From positions 1 through 43,973 of the forward strand of contig JASHNS010000044.1 of the NCBI GenBank assembly GCA_030041515.1: a stretch of DNA of 43,973 bases, read 5' to 3'. A model generated the notes under the pieces. That model was not told the origin of the DNA. It did no database searches and saw only the letters and a list, made by a program, of their open reading frames with translations. Numbering within the stretch: the stretch's first letter is position 1; each line of letters opens with the position of its first letter. This DNA comes from Acidobacteriaceae bacterium. Lineage in GTDB: Bacteria > Acidobacteriota > Terriglobia > Terriglobales > Acidobacteriaceae. Made by a program: the position numbers and the translations under genes. This document shows, piece after piece, positions 1 to 8,092 of this stretch.

Positions 1-1
1 G

Positions 2-982
2 GGCGCGCACACCGTAATCTTGGTTGCCGTGGGTGCGGGGCCCGAGGCCGAGGACGAGGCGCGCACGCGTTGGGAAGAGGAAAAACCAGACGAGTATTTC
101 TTCCTGGAGATGTACGGATCGGCGATCGTGGAGCACCTGACCACGCACACGGGCGCACGCCTCTGCGGCTGGGCCGAGCAGCACCGGATGGCGGTGCTGC
201 CCCATTACAGCCCCGGCTATCCGGAATGGGATGTGGCCGAGCAGCCGCAGCTGCTGGAACTGATCGAGCGCACGCGCGGCGCCGCCTTCCCCTCCCGCGT
301 CGAGGTCCTGCGTTCCGGCATGCTGCGACCGAAGAAAACGCTGCTGGCGGTCTTCGGCCTCACGCGCCACACGGAGCATCTGCGCCCGCTCACCAGTCTG
401 ATTCCCTGCGAAAGCTGCGCCTTCGGCCCGTGCCAGTACCGGCGCGCGCCGTATCGCCGCGCCCCACACGCCTTTGGCGAGCAGGTCGCCAGGCGCCAGG
501 CAGTGTTCGACGCCAACGCGCGCTACAGCGTGAACCCCAAAGCGCTGGCGCGCTGGGCTGCGGAGCGTCTCGCGCTCCGCACGGCCGCCGACGGCTCCCT
601 CCACGCCGTCTTCCGCTACGAAGGTACTACCTGTACAAACATGGGCCGTCCGCTGGCCTTTGATTACCACGTGAAGCTCGGCCCGCGCGGTGAAGGCTAT
701 CCCATTCGCGAACAGCAATGCGTACCCGCGCCAGGAGATACGGGACACACATCCATGTGCGAGTACATCGCCGACGCTGAGTCGTTGATGGCAGCAATCG
801 GCCGGGAGAAACCGCTCCATGGTCAGCGCCTCAACGCGGTGCCCGAATGGCATCCGCCGCTCAGCGCCGCCGGATGTTTCTGCGAACCTGCCAGCCGCGC
901 GCGCAAGTGGGCCCTGGTGCTCGAAACCATTCACTATGCTTTGGTACAACAGGAATCAGCACAGGACCCCGATATCGCATGA
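2..982 (+). CDS. Methionine synthase activation-domain-like protein (5' end outside window)
   Basis: The reading frame is open from base 2 and runs through the TTG at 20, so the true start is probably upstream of the window. The protein resembles the C-terminal AdoMet-binding reactivation domain of cobalamin-dependent methionine synthase, here as a free-standing protein. Visible family features are an N-terminal stretch matching the 'alvaTlG' strand and 'mYGSAiVEHL' helix, an HYSPGYPEW segment like the SPGY AdoMet-binding loop, and a CESCAFGPCQYRR cysteine cluster seen in short stand-alone forms. The inferred role is reductive remethylation of oxidised cob(II)alamin in a split MetH. Its stop overlaps the next start (ATGA, 979-982), so it is translationally coupled to the homocysteine methyltransferase. 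The C-terminal half after about residue 190 is less recognisable. Confidence 0.72.
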   Translation, partial: GAHTVILVAVGAGPEAEDEARTRWEEEKPDEYFFLEMYGSAIVEHLTTHTGARLCGWAEQHRMAVLPHYSPGYPEWDVAEQPQLLELIERTRGAAFPSRVEVLRSGMLRPKKTLLAVFGLTRHTEHLRPLTSLIPCESCAFGPCQYRRAPYRRAPHAFGEQVARRQAVFDANARYSVNPKALARWAAERLALRTAADGSLHAVFRYEGTTCTNMGRPLAFDYHVKLGPRGEGYPIREQQCVPAPGDTGHTSMCEYIADAESLMAAIGREKPLHGQRLNAVPEWHPPLSAAGCFCEPASRARKWALVLETIHYALVQQESAQDPDIA

Positions 983-1920
983 AACCACTTCTGCAGGATG
1001 TGATCCGAGAGCGGCCGCTGCTCGGTGACGGAGCGATGGGAACGCAGCTCATGCTCGCCGGTCTCGAGCAGGGCAACTGCGGGGAAGCGTGGAACCTGAT
1101 CCATCCCGACCGCGTGCTGGCCATTCAGCGCCGCTATGTCGAAGCGGGCTCCGACTGCATCATTACGAATACCTTCGGCGGATCGCGGATCATGCTGAAC
1201 CGGCACGGCGAGGCCGAACACGTCGCCGCCGTCAACCAGGCGGGCGTTCAGATTGCCCGCCAGGCCTTCGGCGCTCGTGACGGCTATGTTCTCGGCGATA
1301 TCGGCCCCTTCGGCGGCCTGCTCGAGCCATTTGGCGAGTTCACTCAGGCCCAGGTCGGCAGCGCATTCGAGGAGCAGGCCGTGGCGCTGGTGGAAGGCGG
1401 CGCCGACGCCATCATCATCGAAACGCAAACCTCGCTGGAGGAGTTGCTGCTCGGCATTCGCGCCGCGCAGGCCGCCGGCGCAAAGTGCATCATCGGCTCC
1501 ATGGCCTACGACGTCACCCTGGACGGCTCGACCTTCCGCACCATGATGGGTGTTGAGCCCGAGCGCGCCGCGGAGTTTATGCAGGAAAACGGCGCGCACA
1601 TCGTCGCGCTCAATTGCGGTACGCGCATGGATATGCAACGCGCCCTCGCAGCCGTGGAACGCTACAAAGCGGTCTCCAGTCTCCCCGTGATGGTGCAGCC
1701 GAACGCCGGCCAGCCGCGGCTTGAAAACATGAAGGTCGTCTATGACGAGATCCCGGAGCAGATGGTGCGAGGATTGCGGCCGCTCCTGGAAGCCGGAGCC
1801 AATATCGTCGGAGCCTGCTGCGGCAGCACGCCGGAGCACATCCGCGCCTTCCGGGGCGTGATGGACGAGTTTCTGGAATCCAAAGGAACGGGAGTTCTGC
1901 GTGAAGGTCAAACTCTGTGA
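979..1920 (+). CDS. Homocysteine S-methyltransferase domain protein (split MetH, Hcy/zinc module)
   Basis: This 313-residue protein transfers a methyl group to homocysteine to form methionine. It corresponds to the N-terminal zinc/homocysteine barrel of MetH and lacks the folate, cobalamin and activation domains. The N-terminal LLGDGAMGTQL motif and the three zinc-ligand cysteines are present: C213 in LNCGT and C280-C281 in GACCGSTPEH. The start at 979 gives a normal N terminus and a 4-bp ATGA overlap with the upstream activation-domain gene; a longer upstream reading (from 847) only re-reads that gene in another frame. The neighbouring activation domain points to a corrinoid methyl donor protein encoded elsewhere, possibly just upstream of the window. 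A simple S-methylmethionine-dependent MmuM role is less likely in this context. Confidence 0.85.
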   Translation: MKPLLQDVIRERPLLGDGAMGTQLMLAGLEQGNCGEAWNLIHPDRVLAIQRRYVEAGSDCIITNTFGGSRIMLNRHGEAEHVAAVNQAGVQIARQAFGARDGYVLGDIGPFGGLLEPFGEFTQAQVGSAFEEQAVALVEGGADAIIIETQTSLEELLLGIRAAQAAGAKCIIGSMAYDVTLDGSTFRTMMGVEPERAAEFMQENGAHIVALNCGTRMDMQRALAAVERYKAVSSLPVMVQPNAGQPRLENMKVVYDEIPEQMVRGLRPLLEAGANIVGACCGSTPEHIRAFRGVMDEFLESKGTGVLREGQTL

Positions 1921-2233
1921 CGTAAATGCGGCAGCCCGGGAGAAACTGCCTCCTCAGTTCGACGATAAGTCCGGAATCGGCGTGCATTATGTGGACGCGT
2001 ATATCAAGCCGATGAACACGAAACTCGAAGACGGCACTGCGGTCCGCTGTAAGCGCCGCGGCCTTAAGATCACGCTTTCGGCGGGCGGCCGCAAGGGCGA
2101 AGGCCTGATGCGCAGGCTCGACGTCAGCCGCGACCCAGCCGTGATGCTCGATGCGGCATTGCAGGATGCTGCCAGGGCAGCGGGCCTGGAATTGTTCGTT
2201 GAGGACGGTGCGATCTTTCTCTCGGTTGGGTAG
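1901..2233 (+). CDS. Conserved small protein linked to split methionine synthase, function unknown
   Basis: This 110-residue protein starts at GTG 1901, inside the last 20 bases of the homocysteine methyltransferase gene, which indicates translational coupling. I recognise no family. It is soluble, with no signal peptide or membrane segment. It has a basic central strand region (residues 45-65, rich in K and R) and an alanine-rich helix followed by a short beta hairpin at the C terminus (ELFVEDGAIFLSVG). Position alone suggests a role in the corrinoid methyl-transfer system, for example as an assembly or accessory subunit. It is convergent with the glycosyltransferase gene that ends at 2302, so it closes the operon. 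Confidence 0.6.
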   Translation: MKVKLCDVNAAAREKLPPQFDDKSGIGVHYVDAYIKPMNTKLEDGTAVRCKRRGLKITLSAGGRKGEGLMRRLDVSRDPAVMLDAALQDAARAAGLELFVEDGAIFLSVG

Positions 2234-2301
2234 GCGGATCGGAATTCAGCAGCGTTGTTCGAACGAAACCGGTAAGTACGGCCGATCGTGTCGCAAACGG
2301 A

Positions 2302-3240
2302 TCACCAATTGATACGCTCACGCTCTGTCACGAGGGGACGATTCTGGGCGAAAGTGTGGATGGACCCAACGTATTCCCCGATAATGCCAATTGCGATCAG
2401 CTGTATGGATCCCATGAAGAACAAGCCAAGGACCAACGGCGCAACGCCCACGTTGAAGCTGCTCCAGAAGATAAGCTTGTAGATCAGATAGAACATCCCG
2501 GCAAGAAAGCTCAGCATCGCGGAAATGAATCCGGCAAAAATGACGACCCGTAGCGGCACTCTGGAGAGATTCGTAATGCCCAGCATAGCGATGTCGTAAA
2601 GCGTGTACCAGTTGTTCTTGGTAATGCCTCGCTCTCGCCGCGCCTGGTTGTAGAAGACGGTGGCATAGGGCAGCCCCAGTTCCGCAATCATGCCACGGAA
2701 ATACGGGTAGGGATCGCGATAGCCCGTTCTCAGATGCTCGACGACGCTACGGTCGTAAAGACCAAATCCCGTGTAGTGTTCGATCACCTGCACGTTAGCC
2801 AGTCGGGCGACGAGCCGATAGTAGGCCGTGCGAATGCGATACATCAGAGGATTCTCATCGCTCGTGTTTTTCACCGCCGCGACGATGGGAAAGCCTTTCT
2901 CCCATTCCCGGATCATTTCTATGAAGAGTTCCGGCGGCTCCTGTAAGTCGGAGGCAACAAAGCCGACGGCATCGCCCTCAGCCTGCAGGAAGCCATGCAT
3001 CGGTGAGCGCAGATGTCCGAAATTTCGCGCGTTGACGATCACCTTCACGCGTGGATCCTCGGCAGCCAACTCCCGCAGCACGGCCACGGTTCTGTCCTGG
3101 GAAGCATTGTCGACAAAGAGAAAGTTGAAATCGTATTGAGGCAGTTGCATGGCGACGGCGCTCAGCCGCCGGTGCAGCTCGCGCACGTTCGGCTCCTCGT
3201 TGTAGCAGGGCGAGACAATCGTGATCCGTTTGCCGTTCAT
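2302..3240 (-). CDS. Family 2 glycosyltransferase, membrane-anchored (GtrB/ArnC/DPM1-like)
   Basis: This protein of about 312 residues is likely to transfer a sugar from a nucleotide donor to polyprenyl phosphate on the cytoplasmic face of the inner membrane. The GT-A fold shows ITIVSPCYNEEPN at the N terminus, FVDNASQDRT, the acidic ASDLQEPPE site, and RRERGITKNNW before the membrane region. Two hydrophobic segments and the GIIGEYVG motif follow, typical of GtrB-type enzymes. I chose ATG 3240 because the fold begins there; a longer frame from 3321 adds 27 residues without homology. It is the last gene of the minus-strand polysaccharide run, so it probably loads the sugar made by the upstream enzymes onto the lipid carrier. 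Confidence 0.88.
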   Translation of the reverse strand: MNGKRITIVSPCYNEEPNVRELHRRLSAVAMQLPQYDFNFLFVDNASQDRTVAVLRELAAEDPRVKVIVNARNFGHLRSPMHGFLQAEGDAVGFVASDLQEPPELFIEMIREWEKGFPIVAAVKNTSDENPLMYRIRTAYYRLVARLANVQVIEHYTGFGLYDRSVVEHLRTGYRDPYPYFRGMIAELGLPYATVFYNQARRERGITKNNWYTLYDIAMLGITNLSRVPLRVVIFAGFISAMLSFLAGMFYLIYKLIFWSSFNVGVAPLVLGLFFMGSIQLIAIGIIGEYVGSIHTFAQNRPLVTERERINW

Positions 3241-3408
3241 CCTTCGTTCCCTGAACATCAACTTACAGGCAGCGCAAGTCGCGTGGATCGCCTCGACTGC
3301 GCCAGGTATCCATTTGGCCAATGCCTCATCTCAGGCCGAAACCTGCACTCGGTTCCTCGGACGTCCGGCAGTCCCCCTGCCGGCAGTATCGAGATTGCCG
3401 AACGGAGT

Positions 3409-5541
3409 CTAACGGCAGTTCAGCGCCCGGAAGTCTTTCTGCGCCACGATCGGCGGCAATGTCCAGACCCAGCTGCCGCCATCCTTCCAGACAGGATCGT
3501 AGAGGCGCGCGATGAGCACCTGAATGCCCAATGAACGGCAGACGCGACGGGCCTGGGCACCATCAGCGCCACGATAGAGCGCGTCGATCGCAGCGGCCAT
3601 GATGGGACAGCCGCGCGGGTCACCACCCAGCGTGGCGCCGCAGCCGCTCTTGTCTCCGGCGATGGCAATCTGCCGGTTGACGTACATTTGATCCATAGCA
3701 CCCAGCAACATGTTGGGTTCCATCGGATTGAACTGCACAACAGCGCTCCGAGGAATTCGCCGGTTGAGCTGCGTGTAGCCCGTAATGGAGATGTAGGGTA
3801 CGCGCGAGAGCTGTTCGCCTCCTGGATCGTGCAGCGCAAGCAAATGCTTTTGCAGTTCCGGAAGTCCGAAGCGAAGTGTGAACAGCTGCGCCTCAGCGCT
3901 GATCAGCCCGATCGCGATTGCCAAAAATGCCAGCCGCCGGATCCAGACCGGCGCCTCCAGACCTGAGCGGCCGTCGCGTCCCGCCCATGCGTCGACAACC
4001 TGAGCGCCGAGCAGTAGCAGCGGAAACTGCAAAAGCAGCGCAGCTCGCCAACCAAAGTCATTGGTGGTAAGAACTGCGGAACGCAGAAACGAAATCAGCG
4101 GCAGGGTGGCGATGCACAGAAACAGCAGCGCGCGCTGAGCCTGGGTAAGCGGCACTCGCCGCCGCCACGACGGCACGAGAAAAATGAGGAGGACGACGAG
4201 ATAGAAGCCCAGCTCGAGCAGATAGCCGGGCACCAACAGAATCAGATTGGCGAAACGCCGAGCCATGAGTGGATGGGCGCCAGCCATATGGCGGAAGACC
4301 GCCGTGGACAATAAGCCTTCCGGTGGGATCATTTGCCGCACAGTAAAAGCAAACAGGTGCCCGCCCGGCAAATACGAAGGCGTGTGCGTCAGTTCCCACA
4401 GGTAAGGCGAAAGCAGCACTATCGCCGCGACGCCGGAGATTGCCATGACGGCGACCGGGCGTCCTCCCTGCTTCGTCGCCAGGTGCCAGATACCCCAGGC
4501 GAGCATGATCAGAAAAAAACCAAATGCGACAAAGATCGAGAGCCCGAAACCGCTGGCCATAGCGGCGGCCATCAGAACCACACGGAAAGCGCGGAGCCGG
4601 AGCGACTCCTGGGGCGCGATCCAGGCCAGCAGAAAAGAGAACATGCAGCAGATCAGGCCGGCAATGTGGTGCGGCACCCAGAGAAGCGAATCCATCCAGC
4701 TCGTGATCTGGTCTCGGGCCCACCATGCGAAATCCAGGGGCATTCCCTTATGCAGGTGGATCGTGATCCAGGCCACGCCCAGCAGATCGAATCCAGCCAC
4801 TGAAAGCAGGCAGATGGCGATCACGAACTGGCGGCGCAGGCGCCCACCGGCGCGAAGGAAATTCTGCAGATATAAGCCAATCAGCGCCGCCAAGCCGAAG
4901 CCGGACCAGACGGAACTTGCCATGTAGACCGCGCGCACCGGCAATCGGCTGAGCTGCACGACGGCCGCGCACAGCACATACCAGAAGTAATATTGGCGCA
5001 GCCCTTCGGCATGGTGGAAAAAATACAGGGAGTTTGCCGGCGGCACACCTGTGCGCACCACAGAGCCTGTCCAGTTGACCCGAGCACCTTCGTCCTGGCA
5101 GATCACGCTCAGGAAGAGCTGATGGTGCCTCGCCCAATCCACCAGCGAAAGCAGAGCGACCGCAATCCAGATTGCGCCGAGAACGGCAACAATCGTCCCG
5201 TAGGGCCGCCACCCCACAGGAAGCCGGCCGGCGGGGTCAGATTGCATCGCCTCGCGGAAAACCAGAGCCGCTGCTGTCAGAGTGGCGGCTGCAAATAGGG
5301 TGGCTACCGCTCCGAGAGACAAGAAGTGTCCGAGCAGATCCGAGAGGATCGTCGAAAGTGCCAGTGAAATCGGGAGGCTCCATACCAGCCGACCCACGAG
5401 CGTCCGATCCCGAAAGTTATGGAAGTTCGCAAACCACGCGGCCACGTATCCGGGAGCGATCAATGCGGGGACAAACGCGGGAATCGCCGCACCGGCGAGC
5501 GCAAGCTGCTTCCCTGTGATGTTCAGGAAACTGGAATCCAT
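3409..5541 (-). CDS. Polytopic membrane protein, possible GT-C-type glycosyltransferase
   Basis: This 710-residue protein has about a dozen hydrophobic segments and a soluble C-terminal tail of roughly 130 residues. Its first large loop, near residue 150, carries an acidic CQDEGARVNW motif followed by aromatic-rich HHAEGLRQYYFWY. An acidic pair in the first extracytoplasmic loop is a general feature of GT-C glycosyltransferases, which use polyprenyl-phosphate sugars. That, with the adjacent GtrB-like gene, suggests a two-step system: GT2 charges the lipid and this protein transfers the sugar outside. I do not recognise a specific family. An O-antigen polymerase or a flippase-like protein is possible, although the length favours GT-C. 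The start ATG at 5541 has only a weak ribosome-binding site. Confidence 0.7.
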   Translation of the reverse strand: MDSSFLNITGKQLALAGAAIPAFVPALIAPGYVAAWFANFHNFRDRTLVGRLVWSLPISLALSTILSDLLGHFLSLGAVATLFAAATLTAAALVFREAMQSDPAGRLPVGWRPYGTIVAVLGAIWIAVALLSLVDWARHHQLFLSVICQDEGARVNWTGSVVRTGVPPANSLYFFHHAEGLRQYYFWYVLCAAVVQLSRLPVRAVYMASSVWSGFGLAALIGLYLQNFLRAGGRLRRQFVIAICLLSVAGFDLLGVAWITIHLHKGMPLDFAWWARDQITSWMDSLLWVPHHIAGLICCMFSFLLAWIAPQESLRLRAFRVVLMAAAMASGFGLSIFVAFGFFLIMLAWGIWHLATKQGGRPVAVMAISGVAAIVLLSPYLWELTHTPSYLPGGHLFAFTVRQMIPPEGLLSTAVFRHMAGAHPLMARRFANLILLVPGYLLELGFYLVVLLIFLVPSWRRRVPLTQAQRALLFLCIATLPLISFLRSAVLTTNDFGWRAALLLQFPLLLLGAQVVDAWAGRDGRSGLEAPVWIRRLAFLAIAIGLISAEAQLFTLRFGLPELQKHLLALHDPGGEQLSRVPYISITGYTQLNRRIPRSAVVQFNPMEPNMLLGAMDQMYVNRQIAIAGDKSGCGATLGGDPRGCPIMAAAIDALYRGADGAQARRVCRSLGIQVLIARLYDPVWKDGGSWVWTLPPIVAQKDFRALNCR

Positions 5542-5688
5542 GCAGGTTCAGGCTCACGTTACACCAACCGGAGCGCAAATCAATGCCATCTACGAGGTAT
5601 GGAACCCAACCAATTCTGCCCTGGAGTTCAATTCCCTGCCCCATCGAACCCATCCAGACAGGCGATGGGAATCAGGATGGTTAACGCA

Positions 5689-6717
5689 TCAGCGGCGATG
5701 CCAGGCCCCTGTGCGGCGGATCGCCTCTTCGAGACTGATCGTTTCGCGCAGGCCGAGGATTTCCCTCGCTCGCTCGACCGAGGGGACATAGCGGAGCACA
5801 GGCGCACCGGAAACTGGCTCCTGCGCGACCTGGATTTCTGTTTCCGGACGCAGCGTCGCCGCAACGATCTGCGCCAGTTCCAGAATGTTGACATCGTGGC
5901 TGGAGCCGACGTTGATTGGCGTCAGTCCCGGCGCGCGGAACAGCATGGTCCACAGCCAGATGGCGAGGTCGGCCGCATACAGATAGGAACGGCGCGGAGT
6001 GCCATCGCCCTGAATATGAATCGCGCGGCCGGCCAGAACGTCTCCCATGAAATTACCGATGGCGAAATGCTGATCGAGGGGCAGATGCGGCCCGCAGAAC
6101 GCCCAGCAGCGCGCGATCTTGCATTCGAGGTTCGCGGACTGATGCAGAGCGCACAGAAGTTCCGCGGCCCGTTTGCCTTCACCGTAGGCACTGGCCGGAT
6201 CGACCGGATTCGGAGCGCCAGCGAAGGTCTCAGGCACATGCGTCATCGCAGACGGCTGCTGCCCATACACGGCTCCCGAGCTTGTCAGCAGGAATTTGCG
6301 AGCGCCACACGCCGCTGCGAATTCGAGGACCCGCTTCGTTCCACCCACGATGGTGGAGAACAGTGCGGAAGGATCGCGAGGCGCGAGGCGCGGGTAAGTG
6401 TCGGTGGCCGCATGCAGAACGAATGCGAAGTCGCCCTCGGGATAGTCGAAGTCCCGCACGTCGCCGGAATGCAGGACGACCGAGGGGTCCGCCGCGAGAT
6501 GCGGGCATTTCCCTGCGAAAGCCGCGGGATCGCGAGACAGGACGACGATCTCCGCATGGAGGCCCAGCTCCCGATTGCAATGACAGAAGCTTTCGACAAG
6601 CCAGCAACCGAAGAACCCAGTGCCACCGGTCAGGAAGATGCGCTGGCCCCGGAGCTCGTCCCAAAGGGCGGAGGTATTCTCCAGGATCAGGTTCAGGTCT
6701 GAGGCAGCTAATCTCAT
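5689..6717 (-). CDS. NAD-dependent epimerase/dehydratase (extended SDR)
   Basis: This 342-residue enzyme acts on a nucleotide sugar. The Rossmann motif TGGTGFFG is at 30-37, the catalytic TSS at about 145-147, and the YxxxK pair is Y178/K182 (AYGEGK). The C-terminal half carries RRSYLYAADLA and the NVGSSHDVNILELA segment typical of sugar-nucleotide SDRs. In this cluster it could reduce the 4-keto (or branched aceto) group of the CDP-dideoxysugar, as YerF, RfbJ or RfbS do in their pathways, but the exact substrate cannot be read from sequence. It lies 47 bp downstream of the NeuB-like gene on the same strand. Confidence 0.87.
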   Translation of the reverse strand: MRLAASDLNLILENTSALWDELRGQRIFLTGGTGFFGCWLVESFCHCNRELGLHAEIVVLSRDPAAFAGKCPHLAADPSVVLHSGDVRDFDYPEGDFAFVLHAATDTYPRLAPRDPSALFSTIVGGTKRVLEFAAACGARKFLLTSSGAVYGQQPSAMTHVPETFAGAPNPVDPASAYGEGKRAAELLCALHQSANLECKIARCWAFCGPHLPLDQHFAIGNFMGDVLAGRAIHIQGDGTPRRSYLYAADLAIWLWTMLFRAPGLTPINVGSSHDVNILELAQIVAATLRPETEIQVAQEPVSGAPVLRYVPSVERAREILGLRETISLEEAIRRTGAWHRR

Positions 6718-6764
6718 AGGCCCGCTTCGAAGATCAGCGCGGAAGGCCGAGCCGCGTCCCTCAT

Positions 6765-7859
6765 TTAGTTGTCCACATCCAGACCGCGCTGGTAAATGGT
6801 TTGACGCAGCGACGGAATCTGGGAGTAGGGGCTCTCAATATCGTCGATCCGGATCGGAGCGTTCTTCCTGACCGGATGGAGCAGCATCTCTCCGCGCATC
6901 AGTTCCCGGCAGGATAGCTGCCCTTTCTGCAGAGGGATCGCAAGATAGACATCGTCGTCCGTCAGCAGGTGCCCTTCCGGGAGGTCTTCCTTCGCATAGA
7001 CGCCGCGCACCAGCGCATCCAGATACTCGACTTCTTTTTTGGGAGGTATACGTTTCTGCGTGCCGGGAGCGCCGCACATCTCCTTGGCCTTGTGAAAGGC
7101 GCGAAACCACTCGTCGATCTGGTGAGGGAGACTGCAATAGGGCGCCACTTTGACCCCATCAGCCTGGATATCGATATGCCTCTCGAACATGCGCGCGCCC
7201 TTGGCATACGCGATCAGCATCGAGTTCCTCCAGTCCGTGTGTTCGTGGGTGGAAAAACCGATGGTGTTGTTCGGATAGCGAGCGCGCAGAAAATCGATCT
7301 GATTGAGCTCCAGCTCCGAGTCTTCTGAGGGGTAGATCGAAACGCAGTGGTTAATGCCCAGCGGGATGTTTCGGTTCCCAAAGAACGTGACGATGTCGTC
7401 CATGTCCTTGAGCGAGGATCCGCCAGTCGAGACGATCACCGGTTTTTTGGTCCTTGCAATCCTCTCGATCAGAATCCAGTCGTTCAGATCGGAACTCGCG
7501 ACCTTGATAATGGGAATTCCCAGGGCAACGCACAGATCGACAGAGTGCTCGTCAAACGGTGTTGCGGTTGCGGTAAAACCGGCCTGGCGAATCGCGCGAA
7601 CGAGGGTCGCATAATCTTCGTCGGTAAGCCGCGTGTCTACGGTCTTCTTGATGTATCGCAGATCCTGTCGGTCCACGAAAGAATGGTGGATGAAGGAGTC
7701 GACGTCGCGAAACTGAAGCTTGATGGTGGCTCGAACGTTATTAAAGCGAACTACCTGAGCAAATGCCTGGACGATCTTCAGGCCACGATCGAGGCTCCCG
7801 AGGTGGTTGTTGGCCATCTCCAGTACGAATAATTCTTCGAAAATATCCTGATCAATCAC
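6765..7859 (-). CDS. NeuB-family PEP-condensing sugar-acid synthase with SAF domain
   Basis: This 364-residue protein has the NeuB two-domain layout. A TIM barrel opens with LEMANNHLGS (E14, N18, H19), followed by IKLQFRD and a late RMFERHID that stands where sialate synthases have an EKH motif. A C-terminal antifreeze-like SAF domain starts at about residue 285 (VYAKEDLPEGHLLTDDDV). NeuB enzymes condense PEP with an aldose to form nonulosonic acids. Here the neighbours make a CDP-dideoxyhexose and no CMP-sialate synthetase is seen, so the acceptor may be unusual. The start is GTG 7859, supported by an AAGGAG site at 7867-7872 with 7-nt spacing. It is the third gene of the minus-strand run, after a 233-bp gap. 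Confidence 0.85.
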   Translation of the reverse strand: MIDQDIFEELFVLEMANNHLGSLDRGLKIVQAFAQVVRFNNVRATIKLQFRDVDSFIHHSFVDRQDLRYIKKTVDTRLTDEDYATLVRAIRQAGFTATATPFDEHSVDLCVALGIPIIKVASSDLNDWILIERIARTKKPVIVSTGGSSLKDMDDIVTFFGNRNIPLGINHCVSIYPSEDSELELNQIDFLRARYPNNTIGFSTHEHTDWRNSMLIAYAKGARMFERHIDIQADGVKVAPYCSLPHQIDEWFRAFHKAKEMCGAPGTQKRIPPKKEVEYLDALVRGVYAKEDLPEGHLLTDDDVYLAIPLQKGQLSCRELMRGEMLLHPVRKNAPIRIDDIESPYSQIPSLRQTIYQRGLDVDN

Positions 7860-8092
7860 GAGCAGGCTCCTTTGTTTTCACGCCCGAATCGAGGAGTCGG
7901 CAGCAACCGGACGAGGGACGGCGAAAAGACTCGGCGTCGATCTGCGACCGTGGGCCATGCAGGGTCCAATCAGAAAACCGGGGCTTTTCGCTGCAGGTGC
8001 GTCCTTCATTGTATCGCCCGTTCAGGCGCTGTCTATACGACGAATGGACCAGCGTTCCTCGAAATGAAAGGGGCCCAGGAACAGCAGGAGGC

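Noticed and set aside
5419-6702. 427-residue plus-strand frame opposite the SDR gene
   Set aside because: The translation is Arg/Gln-rich, has no recognisable domain and lies wholly antisense to a clear SDR enzyme and the start of the membrane protein.
7860-8092. 233-bp gap between the ThDP enzyme and the NeuB-like gene as a possible small gene or degenerate element
   Set aside because: Short frames here lack ribosome-binding sites and family features. Apart from the AAGGAG site of the NeuB-like gene, nothing could be supported.
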